Source: Coleophoma eucalyptorum (taxonomy: Eukaryota > Ascomycota > Leotiomycetes > Helotiales > Dermateaceae). From it: 64,000 nt of DNA. The stretch is from NCBI GenBank assembly GCA_026120035.1, contig JALRME010000018.1, positions 62,001 through 126,000 of the forward strand. The letters are read 5' to 3'. Shown one piece after another: positions 36,959 to 49,196 of the stretch. The number at the start of each line of letters is the position of its first letter. Position 1 is the stretch's first letter. Below the pieces are notes generated by a model that had not been told where the DNA came from, did not search any database, and saw nothing but the letters and a program-made list of their open reading frames with translations. Both the position numbers and the translations under genes were made by a program.

Positions 36959-37846
36959 GGTGGGCTAGACACCGAGGATGAATATGAAGTTGAGTCGGTG
37001 TGTTCCGCGATGGAAGAAGAATGGTCTGAATGGGCTCTCAACAAAGATAAAAGATGGTGTTGTGAGGCAATTGCGGACGTTGAGAATGTTGACGCAGGGA
37101 AGTGGTATTGCGACACAAGGACACAACGGGAGCTCGCGAGTAGAAAGAGCAATGACGCTGCTTCTTGACAAGGGTGCGCACGCCAGCTACAGGGACATAC
37201 GCCACTCTGCTCTGAAGATGACTGAAGATGCCCCACGACAAGCAACGCAAAGCAGACCTTTCTAAAAACCACCGAATTTATTGGGTACACTCAGCACAGC
37301 GCAGCACACGACGGACTGACTAACTCGTAAGCTGCCCGGTCGAGTGAGACTCCATCGCTCATCTACCTTCTGTTCGGTCCTGCTTCATTCCAGAAACCGA
37401 ATACTGCCTACCAGAACGGACCCGGCCACTTTTGCTCCTGAGTCTTCGCCTTGATAGGAGGTCGCTCTAGATTCATCAGCCGTAAGCAGTAAGTTTGTGC
37501 TTTCTTTTCTATCATCATCTTCTTTTTCCTCGTTTGTACGCCTTGGCCAGCTTCGGTCAGCTTGGCTTGCTAGCAACATACACCTATACATTTCGCAGCA
37601 CACTGTTCTTGGCTCCACTGATGCCCGTACACACCAGAATGAGCCAGTACACGACACAGTCAGCTAATTCACGGTGATAAACTTCTCTCTCTATGCTTAG
37701 TTGTCCCTATTTTTTCTGTTTCTTTTTTTTTCACGCATGATTCATATTTTCCTTAGCGACCATGGAAACTGCCATGTGGTGGTGCAAGTCGCCTAGAATG
37801 GCTTGCTTTCTTTTGTTGGGACTCTAACATAACCCTTGATGCAGAT
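36959..37846. other. Divergent promoter region (acyl-CoA synthetase / EFM6-like)
   Basis: About 890 bp shared by two divergent genes. A poly-pyrimidine tract (TTTTTTCTGTTTCTTTTTTTTTC) near 37,710-37,735 lies just upstream of the methyltransferase gene. Overlapping short open frames on both strands have no motif. No separate gene recognised. Confidence 0.5.
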
Positions 37847-38845
37847 ATGAGTGTTTTGGGACTACTCAACTCCTTAGGTCCAGAGATTGAAGACCCCGAA
37901 GAAGGTAGACGCCTCTTGGCCATTTTGGGTATGTCTTGGGCTGATGAATCTTCTCCATAGAATCGTTTCTCTTATTCTCGCAATCAATTCCCTCGCAGAA
38001 TCTCGGCTTTGTGGACTCAAAGGCGACTGTCGTGGATTTGACAATAGCAGGTAGAGATCTTTCCATTCGTCAATCTCCAACCATTTTATCGTCCAACAGA
38101 GGTGGTGGAACAACCGGCGCTGGTGAGCCAACTTCCACGTATTCAATCTGTAGCTAGGCTCATTGTGATAGTTGTCTGGAAGATTACTCCATTATTTGCA
38201 TCATGGATTACGACGACCACAAATTTTCTCTTCAAACATAATGTTCTAAAGTCAGACTCGATCGTACTTGAGCTGGGCTCTGGCATTTCTGGTATTATTG
38301 GACTCGCGCTTTCTTCTCACGTCGGCACATATGTGCTTACAGATCAGGAATACGTAATGAAGCTTCTCAACCAGAATCTAGTCGAGAACCAGCAAGACCT
38401 TTCGAATACTGCCAAAGGCCGTAAAAGTGCTATCAAGCCGAAGAGAGGCTCTGTGCCCGTTACAGCCGTGCCGAGTGGAAGTAGTAATGTTATTACAAAA
38501 GCCCTTGACTGGGAAACGGATGTAGTAACACCGTCCCTCACAGGTTCTGCGTCACAGGAAAGCTTTGATGTTGTCATTGCCTGTGATTGCATATATAACG
38601 ATGCCCTTATTGACCCTCTGGTTCAGACATGTGTTGATGCATGCCGCCTGCGTTCTGACGTTTCAGAGGAGGGAAATTCCACAGTATGTATTGTTGCTCA
38701 GCAGCTTCGCTCAGATGAGGTATTTGAAGCATGGTTGAAGGCATTCTCGAAATTCTTCCATGCATGGCGAGTTCCAGATGAGCATCTTATTGATGGACTG
38801 AAGTCTGATTCTGGCTTTGTGATTCATATCGGTGTCCTCAAATGA
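37847..38845 (+). CDS. EFM6-like class I SAM-dependent protein-lysine methyltransferase
   Basis: Exons 37847..37904, 37961..38122, 38172..38845, 297 residues. The METTL21/EFM6 group signature is present: IRQSPTILSSNRGGGTTGAVVWK ahead of the Rossmann fold, SAM-binding motif I ELGSGISG at residues 107-114, acidic loop VLTDQEYV, and motif VVIACDCIYND (from 207). The D-x-x-Y element in DCIY is characteristic of this protein-methylating family. Yeast Efm6 methylates elongation factor eEF1A; that substrate is inferred here. Exon 1 is short and its donor lies at 37,905. An alternative GTATGT inside the intron would leave an intron of 32 bp, too short. The insert between motif I and the DCIY strand is Lys/Arg-rich. 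Confidence 0.87.
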
Positions 38846-39575
38846 AGGTATTGAAGTCAAAATTTATGGGTATCAGAGCGCGAGAGCAATATTTGCAAGA
38901 CCTGGACATAAAGGCATAGGATATACCAGTGCGAATGCTATGGATTAGATAGACACTGAGTCTTAGCTCAACCTCCATGAGCAGGGCAAAGTTTTCCGAG
39001 AAGAAGTTCTGAGGATCTAAGTTTCGGTCCTTTCACCTCACTTGCCTAAAGTTGTGATATTGTTTCAGTGAGTACAGTAGCTCCAGTGCTGTATAACAGA
39101 AGCCATGTAGTCTTCTGTTCCTTCCATGCTGTGGGGAGGAGTATCCGTCAACGATTTCTACGCCGCATTAGAGATAATCATGGTTCAGCATATTATTTTC
39201 ATCCCGCCGCGTCTCACGATCGATCAGCTTTTTGCTGTCAAACTATCGTTCGGCCCAAAGATACTTAGAATCTATGACATATTATGCACGGCTAGCAGAA
39301 ATGAGAAACTGATCCTCCTCTACTACTTATGAAGTATCGGTACTCCACGCTGCTCTAGCTTCACTGTTGTTAAATATTGATCCTGTGATTTTCCTTAAAG
39401 CTTCTTAATCCTTCATATGCCCGTTCAATGCTCAAAATGACCCCTCAGCCAAAACACTCAGACTTGTAACATAGGTTCAGAATGCACTCCTTTTGACTTA
39501 CATTCATCCTCAAAGCTTCATTCTCACGTTGTGATCAGTTCTTCTTCTATAGAACACCTCTTTCTCGCGGATACT
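38846..39575. other. Intergenic region between EFM6-like gene and doubtful gene
   Basis: About 730 bp. Holds the 3' UTR of the methyltransferase gene; the remainder is moderately AT-rich. Short open frames have no motif. Confidence 0.45.
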
Positions 39576-40849
39576 ATGACGACTTCGGGAGTCAACAAGA
39601 AGCAGCTCGCACTGTGCACCTTTCTGCGTGGAGAGATTCTCAGGAGCCGCCACAAAGCACCATGCAAGCCAAGGAACGAAGCAGGAGATCATGAAAACCC
39701 CATAGGATCTTTCTTTGGATCCGAATCCCTATCTGCCAGCCAATCAAGCGCACGGATATCTACCGTCAATAAAGAATTTCTTGATTCATTGTTTGGTGAA
39801 CCTATCGTTCCTGTTCCGGACAACCTCACCCCTAGAAGCACTCAAGCAAGGTGTGTCTGAAGTGAAAGACATGGAGACAACTGATAAAGGGGTCGCGAGT
39901 ATGAAGAATGAGTACCTTGGACCACTCGATGCTGAGCCTACAAATAAACGTGAGGAAAGGTTGATCGAGAGGCAGAAGGGAGCACTACTGAACGAGATTC
40001 ACAGACTCGAATAGGTGCTTTCAGAACAGAGAAAAGAGATGCTCAAAGGTTCGTTGGCTAGACTTCACAACTCTTGAGCTCATTAAAACTTGCCATGAAA
40101 ACCTCATAGACATCCGAACGGGATATACCTTCAGGAACTATTTCTCCATCTAGCTGAATCTATCCTATCTACTCGACGTCAACGAACATGGTTAGCTAAC
40201 ATGCGCGAATTCAGTTTCCTATAACGACAACGCCCTTCCTGAGGCAATCCATCCTTGCGAGAAACGTAGACGCATGAGAACAGCACGCCAGGTGGAAGAG
40301 ACACGCAAAGGATTTATAGTAAGTATTGTTAATTTAGCTATCGTATTCAAAAATAAATTCTAATGGTGCCAATAGGAAAAGGTTCGCCAGGAGCCTCCAA
40401 AACGAGGTCCAACAATATTAGGTGAACCAGTTGAAGAAATCGATTACTGGGATGGCGAGGCTCTATTACACAAGTGCAACCACCCTCCTAAGCACAGGCC
40501 CCACAGGACTCATCCAGAGAAGCTTAAACCCGTACTACCAGATGTAAAAGAGATCACCAAACCTATAACAAAGCCAGCGAACGAGCACTGGGTCAGTTTC
40601 TGCAACAAGATCTACAAGGGCAGATCACAGGTGTCAAACGTAAAGGTCTTGGCTTGAGGGGCAAGATGGTTGAAAAGCACTCTGACAGCATTGTTGGTGT
40701 AGGAGAAAGGGGATGCAATGAGCAAGAAGGCTGCCGAGCTAGATATTATGGACGACAAGAGGTCCTACACACAGTACCTTGAGACCAAACATCCTAGCCC
40801 AGCAGGGAAATTGTTTAAGAAGATGAAGAATAGCGATAGGCCTCTTTGA
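39576..40849 (+). CDS. Hypothetical protein, doubtful gene or decaying pseudogene
   Basis: A fully open spliced model exists: 39576..39850, 39900..39949, 40025..40048, 40215..40318, 40376..40639, 40703..40849 (287 residues). It needs six exons, one of 24 bp. Simpler reading of the coding-like sequence meets an in-frame TAG at 40,012-40,014, right after a charged, helix-like run (KREERLIERQKGALLNEIH). Farther on, a highly charged peptide (VKRKGLGLRGKMVEKHSDS) sits in a different frame from the coding-like ending KRSYTQYLETKHPSPAGKLF. So either the region is multiply spliced or it has one nonsense change and frameshifts. No family recognised. Composition is Lys/Glu-rich with coiled-coil character and no signal peptide or membrane segment. 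Transcription was not testable here. Confidence 0.4.
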
Positions 40850-41752
40850 GGATGAACTACAAAGGTTTTCCTTTTTCTGTCACTCCTGGTTTGTTTTTTC
40901 TGATTATTGCTTAGCGATGAATTTTGCTGCAATTTCAATAGTTAGGAAATATGTAATCGAAAGAAGAAAAGGCAAAACGGGGCATCATCCAAATCACTGA
41001 GAACAACATCACTGGAAGAGAGGACGTTCGAATGTTTAGCCAGATAATCTACGGGTTTTTATTTTCACGCTGCCACCCTCAACCTGTGGCTGTTACGCTG
41101 TCCAGGCTCAAGTAGTCAATGAAAAAGAAGACGTATTGCATCCTGCAGAGCTGTCATCCCATCATCATATCTCATAGTAATTCACTTACTCTACGGTACA
41201 TACTGATACACTTAATAACCTGAGCTTGAGTCTAACGAACTTCCAAAAGAAATCCGCGTTGCGTTATAGGTAGTCTATGATTATAGCCAAGTGATTCTAT
41301 TACCAAGAGTCTATTGTTGTCCATCATGAGAACGTAGGACAAGACTGCTGTTTCCATCCACTGTTATAAATGTCATGATCAGGTTCGCTAACAAGCGAGA
41401 ATCTTACAGTAGCAACAGTTGTCTGCGTAGTCTCATGGCGTAGTAGGAATATGTTTAATTAGAATTCTTCTAAAAGGTATTGTAATTGTCTGTTTAAAAA
41501 TAACTAGCTGCAAAATCACCAGAATCAATGCCCCAACAACCGGCTGATTCTCCAATCGGAAATGGCCAGGAGAAGCGATCCTGCCGAGATAACAGGTGGA
41601 AAAAGTATATACCATAGAATAGAAATACGAGAGATATCAGTTCTCCCGGCTATGAGTATCGCAGATAGCCCGCACCGTCCAGCAGTAAAACCAGCGTCGC
41701 CGTCCTGATCCGCCCTCTCGACCCCAAAACCCAATTTCCAACAGCGCTCACT
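40850..41752. other. Intergenic region 3' of the doubtful gene and of the cutinase gene
   Basis: About 900 bp between convergent genes. A short open frame on the minus strand (41,525-41,734) overlaps the 3' flank of the cutinase gene and has no motif. No repeat or RNA gene seen. Confidence 0.5.
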
Positions 41753-42730
41753 CTAATCGCCTCCTAAAAACCGCTGGCCAACAGCCACTTTGTCCATGAA
41801 CATACTCGTAATGCCCTTATTAGCCATACCACCTAGAGCAAAAGCAGCCGCCATCTTCACATCGGTACCGTTATTTCCAAATCCGTAAGTTAGGTGAGCA
41901 AGTTTGATCACGTCGCCGCCTTTGCAGATGTTGTCTTTGGTATGACAGATGGAGAGGACTTTACCAGGGTCTACACCGCTGACGGCTGTTCCGTTCTTTG
42001 GATCGCCGAAGAGTACCACTGTGGAGATTTTGGCTGTTGTGCTGGCCGGCTATGAAAGATGTTAGTTTAACAGATTTTATGTTGGAATAGTGTCACGAAC
42101 GAGTTGGGCCGTGGCCAGATGGACGACTTGTGCGCCTTGGGAGTAGCCAGAGAGCATGAGAGTTGTGTCTGGACATGAAGCCAGGGTCTTATTAATTAGA
42201 CCAGCCCTATATTGTTGTCAGTTTTCCAAGATTTTTCCAGAGTCAAGAATACGGATATGACTAACATAGTAGTAGCGCCTTGAGTCGATCCACCGGAAAG
42301 GAATCCCGAGACAGAGGCGTCGTAGTTGACACCTTGGACAGCAAGTTGATTCGTGCCATTCATATAATCGGCAATAGCTTCGAAAAGTGGTGGACCCGTC
42401 ACAAGACCAACGTTTCCTATTTGGAGAAATCGATCAGTAAAATAGCTTATGTGGGCAGGAGCTCATCACGTATATATATCACTTACCAGGCTCATCAGTA
42501 CCACGTGCAAACAACACAGTCATGGTAGCACAACTGGTCCCATTGGTAAGAACTTGGTTCCTGGTTACGATGGCGGTTGCAGTATTGATCAGACTAGTAA
42601 GAGCCTGCTCACCAATTTGCTCAAGACTACTGAGAATTGAGCGCGTAGTCGGGGCATGGCTAATTGGTCGCGCGAGAACGTGAAGAGAAAGAAAAGAGAA
42701 CAAGAAAAGTATCGAGACTTGGATCTGCAT
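41753..42730 (-). CDS. Secreted cutinase (serine esterase, CE5 family)
   Basis: Exons complement(42487..42730, 42266..42416, 42101..42206, 41753..42049), 265 residues. A signal peptide (about residues 1-21, LFLFSFLSLHVLA) is followed by a Ser/Thr/Leu-rich prosegment. The core begins at CATMTVLFARGTDEPGNVG, the cutinase oxyanion region. The nucleophile is Ser154 in GYSQG. The catalytic acid is Asp206 within CHTKDNIC and the base is His219 in LAHLTYG, matching the spacing of the classical enzyme. Cysteines 143, 202 and 209 are in family positions. It hydrolyses cutin or related polyesters outside the cell. The C-terminal part after His219 is longer than in the smallest cutinases. Introns have GTAAGT, GTTAGT and GTTCGT donors. 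Confidence 0.93.
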
Positions 42731-43574
42731 TATTAGGTTTAGATAGGAACTGGAGAAGAAGAAAGTAGTTCAGCAAAAACGTCAAGTTTGTGCGGAAGAT
42801 CTCGTCTTGGACATATACACATAGAAGAGATGATCGATCGCCAAAAGACATGCATGGCCCTGATTGTAGGAGGGGGCAGCCGCTCTCGCGCTTCTCCATT
42901 ATTTTTGGAGAACGAAAACGAACGACGCTCTCTTCCTAGACGGGTGTGTCGAATACCTGGCTCAGCCACTTCAAAGAGACTGATATTGCGACATTCCGAT
43001 CTTCATCTGATGTCCAGATGCCTATTACCAGGATTTGACATGTTTCGAGACTGCTTCGACAAGCTATGAGAAGCTCGAGTCCCGAGTCTGTTGTTTCAGT
43101 AGAGGAAGTCGCGCAAGGATGCTTCTGACCCCGATGAAACTGTTAACAGTTCATGAAGGCAGAGGCCAAGTCGGAGTCCGAGGTACTTAACAAACAGCAC
43201 ATGAGTAAGCCATTACTAAGCTGAGACAACCGCATAAGATATATTGAGGTATGAGCGAAGCAATCAATACTTTAGAATATCACCTCCCTTTTACATCGTA
43301 AAATTAACGAACCCATTTCAGCTTTTATCACATGGCGGCAAACAGAGATATCCTCGGAGCTTGACGGAGATAACCGAATTCTATATTTATTTAATCCCTT
43401 CAACCTACATGGAAACTCAAATGTCCTGCCCATAAACAAAGTATGCAACCCAAAAAAGAGGAAAACTGAAAAATCCAAAAGATAGATAATAAAAAGGGGC
43501 CACACGAAGATGCAGACACCCAAGGCTCCGTGCTCCAGACCGGGTATTCCCTTTGTAAAATATACTCCAATGAA
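42731..43574. other. Cutinase promoter region and Atos-gene 3' flank
   Basis: About 840 bp. The proximal part should be the cutinase promoter and the part near 43,400-43,570 the 3' UTR of the Atos-family gene. No gene or clear regulatory motif recognised. Confidence 0.5.
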
Positions 43575-46050
43575 TCAAGCGCCATCAAAGCAACCTTTTG
43601 GGTTGTACAAACCAACACCTAGTCCTCGTAGCTTCTTAGCCAAAAGACTTTCTGCGACAACTTGCTTTCCATCGGGGGAGCTCGAGAAGGCACTGCCTCC
43701 ATACCCAACATCACCTTTACTAAGTTTATCGTAGCCGCTAATGCCAGTACTATTGCTATTCCAAGACATTGAAAGCACTGGTCCCTGCGAGGTCGGAGGA
43801 CGACTACTTCGGCTTGAGGTGGGTGAGAAGACCTGGTTAGTGGTTTGGTCTTGTCCGGACATATCTTCGCTATGTTGACTTTTTCTTGAGTCTTGGAATG
43901 GAATAGCTTCAACGGGATGATTACTAGAGTCTCCTCCGTGCTCATATCCGGATGCCCCTCCAAGTCCCTTTTCAAGAGCTTGATTGATTCCATCCATAGC
44001 ATCATACCTATGGTGAGGTGTAGCAAATGGCAAGCCATAGCTGCGCCTTCTGAATGCCTTCTCAGCTGCTAAAGCAGCACCAACGCCAAAGCTAGTGCCA
44101 TTGCCAACACCCGATTCACGGCCAGGTTTGTAGACACTGAATCGAGGTTCAGGTAATGAAATCTCGTTTTGTAGCTTTTCTTTCCCGTCTGGGACTCTAT
44201 TGGCAAAGACGACTCGAATACTTTTGTATAAGTAAAATCGATTACGGCCCGTGCAGCATATATGGATATGAACAAGATAGCGAAGGACAGGCCGCTCATA
44301 AGAGTTCGAGGTAGGCTTTTTTGCAGTGGAAGATATCGCAGAATCAATGGTAGGACCAGCAGAATAACTCCGTTGCCGGATGAAGGTTTTAGTTCCCGGT
44401 TCCATTCCAGCAAGGTCATATGGAACCAAGAACAGCTTCACTGCTGTCTTGTTCGGGTTTTTGATGATAATCTGCAACTGTCCCTTCTCAGGTATCCGAT
44501 AACTACCGCCGGGAGGTGCTCTGGGCGATGAAGATCTTCGTTTCTGCTTTTCAGCTAGACGAGTTTCCTTTTCAGTTGGAGGATGTGGAGCGGACGCATC
44601 GATCATATCTACATCTTCTGACACATCTCGATCCACAATTCTATCATGTCGTTTTCGCTTGCTATCACGGCCTTCGTCGAGGTTCGGAAGACCACATTCT
44701 AGGTCAATTTGTCCAACATAAGGACTGGGGCCATCCTCAGATTTACCAATTCGCCCATAGATGGTTGTCTCATAACTGTAGAATACTGCAGGGAATGGTA
44801 TGGTCACATGTGGTGGGCATTTGAGACTTGCCTTGCACTTACCCAGCCCAAGGACACCGATCTGAGCGACGAAATCTAATGGCTTCGAAGGTGTTGTTGA
44901 CATGCGTCCTCGTAAGATACTCTCTTCGTACGAACCAACCATTGATGCATGATGTAGAGGCGAATTCTCTGACGCGAAAGAAGGTCGTCTGGATCGTAAG
45001 AATGCTGAAGTCTGTGGAGATGGGCTTGGAAATAGTGATGGTGGGTTCAGAGTTAACGATCTTCTTGGTTGGTGTGCTTGGTAAGGATAGGTATTGTCCC
45101 GTCGTAGATGTGGCAAAGCTCGGCCAGGCATAGAACTGCCTGGAATAGATGGCGTGGAGCTTATTGATGTAGATGCCAGCATAGTATGACGGCGAGAAAT
45201 GTGTTGTGAATTTTGAGTGATATCAATCGGGTTCATAAACGAAGAAAGCTCTAAGTCCTCATTACTCTCTGACTGAACCAAAGGACTCGTAGGCGGCTTA
45301 TATATGAAACTTGACGAATAAGACGAGGAGTTTGACGGAGCTCGATATCGCCTCGATAAATCTGGTGTAAGTGAATCAACAGAGGGAAACCTTGGGTCCC
45401 GCGGGAACCGGCTATACTCGCGTGGAGGTGAGTGAGAGAGCCATGGTTGTGGTTCAGAGCTGAAATAGCCTCCCGAATCAAGAAGCGACTGTTCCGATGT
45501 GCTCTCCTGTCTTGCTTCGGTGAAATCCCCAGTATGTAAAGCAGACCGCGGCCGTTCTATCCCAAGTCCTGCTTGTAATATCTCCCCATCGCTCGTCGAG
45601 GGCCGCCTTGTTTCTATAAATTCTGCCGCAGGAAGTAGCGGGGAAGATTTTGAGTTTCCGGGAGACTTTTTGCGAACAGGAGTATGCTGCTCAAAGGTCT
45701 GAAGAGGGCCCAGCAATCAGTCTCTCACCATTCTAAGATCCGAGTTTAGAAGAACCTACCTTTCCATTTTGCAACCACGAAGGGCTTTCTCCCTGCTTTA
45801 GCCGCTGTATCAACTCGGCACGATCGACCCTCGAGGGAAAAGAGAAGATAAATGGTTCGACTGAGTTCAAAGGGCTTGCTGTTTTTCGGATAGGACTGTC
45901 TGGAATAGGGCCCTCACACAGGTCCGTCCTGATGCTCTCTTCAGATGCTTTCCTCCTCAGTTCCGTGTCGGCAAAAGGCGGACTCGAAGTCGAGATTTCC
46001 GTTGGCTGTGGTTCGCGACCCCCTCCAAGGTCGTCCTGGAAGATAGGCAT
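43575..46050 (-). CDS. Atos-family protein (DUF4210 plus 'chromosome segregation during meiosis' domain)
   Basis: Exons complement(45760..46050, 43575..45698), 804 residues. The N-terminal about 370 residues are Ser/Pro/Arg-rich and probably disordered. The DUF4210 (Atos-like) domain starts around residue 365: SYEESILRGRMSTTPSKPLDF, then VAQIGVLGLGKCKASLKCPPH and VTIPFPAVFYSYE. A second conserved domain follows: GSYRIPEKGQLQIIIKNPNKTAVKLFLVPYDL-type block, YSAGPT, then LRYLVHIHICCTGRNRFYLYKSIRVVFANRVPDG. These correspond to PF13915 and PF13889, found in animal ATOSA/ATOSB (FAM214) and in fungal proteins annotated as acting in meiotic chromosome segregation. In animals the family is linked to transcription; in fungi the function is poorly known. 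The gene is divergent from fyv7. Confidence 0.88.
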
Positions 46051-46587
46051 GTTGGAGCAGATGCGATGCCCCTTTGCCGTGTCATATAAACATGGTAGTT
46101 AGCCACAACAGTGGTGAAATTGGCGAGGGTGAGTTGTGGTGCGGTGATTTGGGCAGATGTCGTCGTTTTAAAAGGGCAGCGGGGGTTCGGGGTCTTCTTC
46201 ACTTATGCCTGTGCCAGCGAATTTTCATAAATAACATGACTCAATTCAGGGGTGTTTTATGTAAGTTGTAAGTATGCTGAACAAAGCTAGGTATACATAG
46301 CTGGTGGCGGGATACTTAAGAAGGAGTAGAACTGGCAGAAAAAGAGTAAGATAGAATAAGAGAACGTACAATATATTTATGGGGAGATGAAAGCGCATGA
46401 CTCTTTTGGATGTCTATATAATCAGTCCGTTATCGCAGCGGCCCTCGTCATAAGGAGCCCCACATCGCTTGTGGACGACCCTAAAAATATTTCGACATGT
46501 CGAGATTTCGAGGTTCAGTCCAGAGCGCCAGAACCGCGAGTTTTGCGCAAACAATTATAATCACCACTCACAACTCAACACAATACA
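46051..46587. other. Divergent promoter between Atos-family gene and fyv7
   Basis: About 540 bp separating two divergent start codons, so it should carry both promoters. The region just before 46,588 is A/C-rich, a common context for highly used fungal starts. No motif assigned. Confidence 0.55.
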
Positions 46588-47269
46588 ATGGCACCCAAGC
46601 GACCGATTGAAGACGATGTTGAATCGTCGAAACCCAAGAAGGCCCGCTCAAAGTTTAACGTCGGTCCAGACAACCTGCCAGATGGAACATGGCGGCGAAA
46701 GGGTAGGATCTTCTGACAACGACAACTTCAAAGAGGAGCACTGATATTTGGCAGTTATCAAGATTAAGCATGATATGATCCATAAAGCAAAGGTCAAGAA
46801 GGCATACGCAAAGATTCAGGCCCAAGAACCAGCAGCCACGATGACAAAATCTGTGTACGACCTACCAACAGAGGCGGAGGACAAGGACGAGGAAAAGGAA
46901 GAAACCACAGCAGAACCATCACAGGAGCTTCACCCTGAGCGCCAAGCAATGCTTGCAGCTCCTATTCCAACGCCACTACCCGATCAATCTGAAGTATACG
47001 AGAAACGCATATCGCAGACAAGGAAAGGGAAACGACCAGCTTATTTTGAGAAAGAACAGTCCTTTGCACAGCAGAAAAAGGAGGAGGCCGAAGCCAGGAG
47101 GTTGGAATTTGAGAGAAGAGAGAAGGAGAAGAGGGAGAGGATTGAAGAGAGAGAACGCTTCAGGAAGGCTATGGCTAAGGCGAGAACGGGTGGCAAGAAT
47201 GGACAGCGAAAGCTAGGTAGAGAAAGTAAGGTGCTTCTGGAGAGAGTCAAGAGAGTTGTTGGAGAGTGA
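46588..47269 (+). CDS. fyv7: rRNA-processing protein Fyv7
   Basis: Exons 46588..46702 and 46755..47269, 209 residues. The N-terminus [23 protein letters not shown] runs into [22 protein letters not shown] across the intron, the recognisable start of the Fyv7/TAP26 family. The middle has an acidic linker ([12 protein letters not shown]), then [10 protein letters not shown], and [24 protein letters not shown] leads into a long single helix of alternating Arg/Lys and Glu (about 140-190). The C-terminus is basic. In yeast Fyv7 is a small-subunit processome factor needed for 18S rRNA maturation, acting in the nucleolus. Start context is AACACAATACAATG with A at -3. The charged composition is normal for the family. 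Confidence 0.85.
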
Positions 47270-49196
47270 GGCTATTAGGAGGTTATTGCAAGGAGAGACA
47301 GCACCAGAAGATCGCCAGTAAAGAGACATCGGGGAGACGCTCGGTAGGCTTGCATTTTCTCAACTTACGGACCTACTCGTATGCGATGGCAACTATTTCG
47401 AAAAACCAAAGCTGAGGAACCGCTGAGGAAACTGGTTTAACGAGTAGAGGTACAGATAAGCTAAATTGCGCTTTAGGGGCAGGACTAAAAGTCCGAAAGC
47501 TTGCAGATTAAGGTAGCTAATGCACATACCAGAACAAACAGCTATCATTAAATAGCATACATTTTACACGCTACGAAAAACCAAACCCGGAAGTTTTCAA
47601 TTTTTGCTCTAGCTCCTCCCACAAGCACGAGTGATTAGAGTAGGAAGTTCAGTGGTGTCCGAGGACGACACCCAGAACGTTGTCATTGTGGGTGAAGGCT
47701 GCAGACAAAGCTGGAGAGCATCGATCGCGCTGCCATAAGACTAAGATCGGTGAAACAGACTGACTAGACATAATAAGAGCGAGCCTTATGCAACGTTGGG
47801 TTGTAAATTGAAAACTATGTAGCTGCACATATAGCAGACGCAGGCAAAGAGTCTTGTGGTGAGTCTGGATCGCGGCAAGGGAAGAAAAGCTTGTGAGCTA
47901 CTGAGACTAGGCGGAGGAGCCGAATGTTAAGGATTATCTTGGTCGCCATTGGACAGAGGAGGAGATAATTTATCTACTACCAAGGTGCATCGGCTGGTTA
48001 GCGCACATCGTTGCCTTCAGCTGATGATCCATCGACTAGAGCGGGAGGATGTAGTCTGGCGAAGAAAGAACTTATGAATGCGTTCACACCCGGTAGCAAA
48101 ACTTCACGCCTTGCCTACCCTGGCTTTTCATGATGGCAATTCATGCCTACACACATTGAGAGAGAATGAAAAGAATTTGGCCGTGCCAGATCAGGATATA
48201 ACAGCATTGGTGCTGCACGCGTGACAGGTGCACCTTAGGAGTGGTGGGAGCTAAACAACGGCGGGGTCATATGGCGCTTTAAGTGGTAGTCTCTTTTGTG
48301 CACAAGGCATCATATCTCCGGTACTTCATTAGTGAGTATTGCATTATTCGATAGTAACGCCATGCACGATCTAAAATCAAGAACAATTTAGAGGCATCTG
48401 CTTTGCCGGCGCTACTCGCCTCTTTCCTTCAGCAACCAGCAAGACTAAGATAAGAATAGAAGCAGTAACGAGGTGACTTCAGCCACACCATTCTGCCTCA
48501 TGCATTTCTAAAATTCCATCTATAAAGACTTACAGTATATACACGACATACATGATAGAGAGCATTGCTATGTGCTTTCACAGCCCACAGGAGGCTTTAT
48601 AGGCCTCCACGCCAATACGAGCCCCCCAAGTTATTGATTGCTACATAACTACGACAGTTAGGAATAGCGTATTGTCACTGCGTCTTTCCGTGCAGTCCCA
48701 AAACAACTATCGCAACGACAAACCTAATTTTTGCCGTGAGCCTTATCTTACCACCCTTCCAGCCACAGTCTGCAGTCATTCCTGCCGCTGCAGCAGCGTG
48801 CTAGTGCTGAACCCAAACCCTGTCTGTGAGAATTTGATTCTTGACTACATGATTTCTTGTCAGAATTTTGATTGTAGTTTCTAGGAAATGGTCTCCTACT
48901 GCAAACCCCCCACGTTTTCCTGTGGAACAGAATCGAGGACAAAGCTGTAGAGGAAGAAAGAGGAGCAAAAAGAAGAAAGACCAGCTTTTTACGACACATC
49001 TCCAACTTTCCTTATTACCACTCCAACCCCGCAATCCTACTTGGCCATCATTCCCCGCACACTAAACACCCATCGCAAAGAGTTGACACGGGTTCACGAT
49101 TCCACATCTCGCAGATTTTACAACAACGAGTTTATAAAGCCTGCAATCTAGAAGTTATTTCCTCTTGATGCAGACGAGTTGCAGACTGCCGCTGCG
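47270..49196. other. Long intergenic region upstream of the bZIP/DUF3425 gene
   Basis: About 1.9 kb between two plus-strand genes. The stretch from 48,700 to 49,190 is probably promoter and 5' UTR of the bZIP gene. An uninterrupted open frame at 48,672-48,884 has no motif. No RNA gene recognised. Confidence 0.5.
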
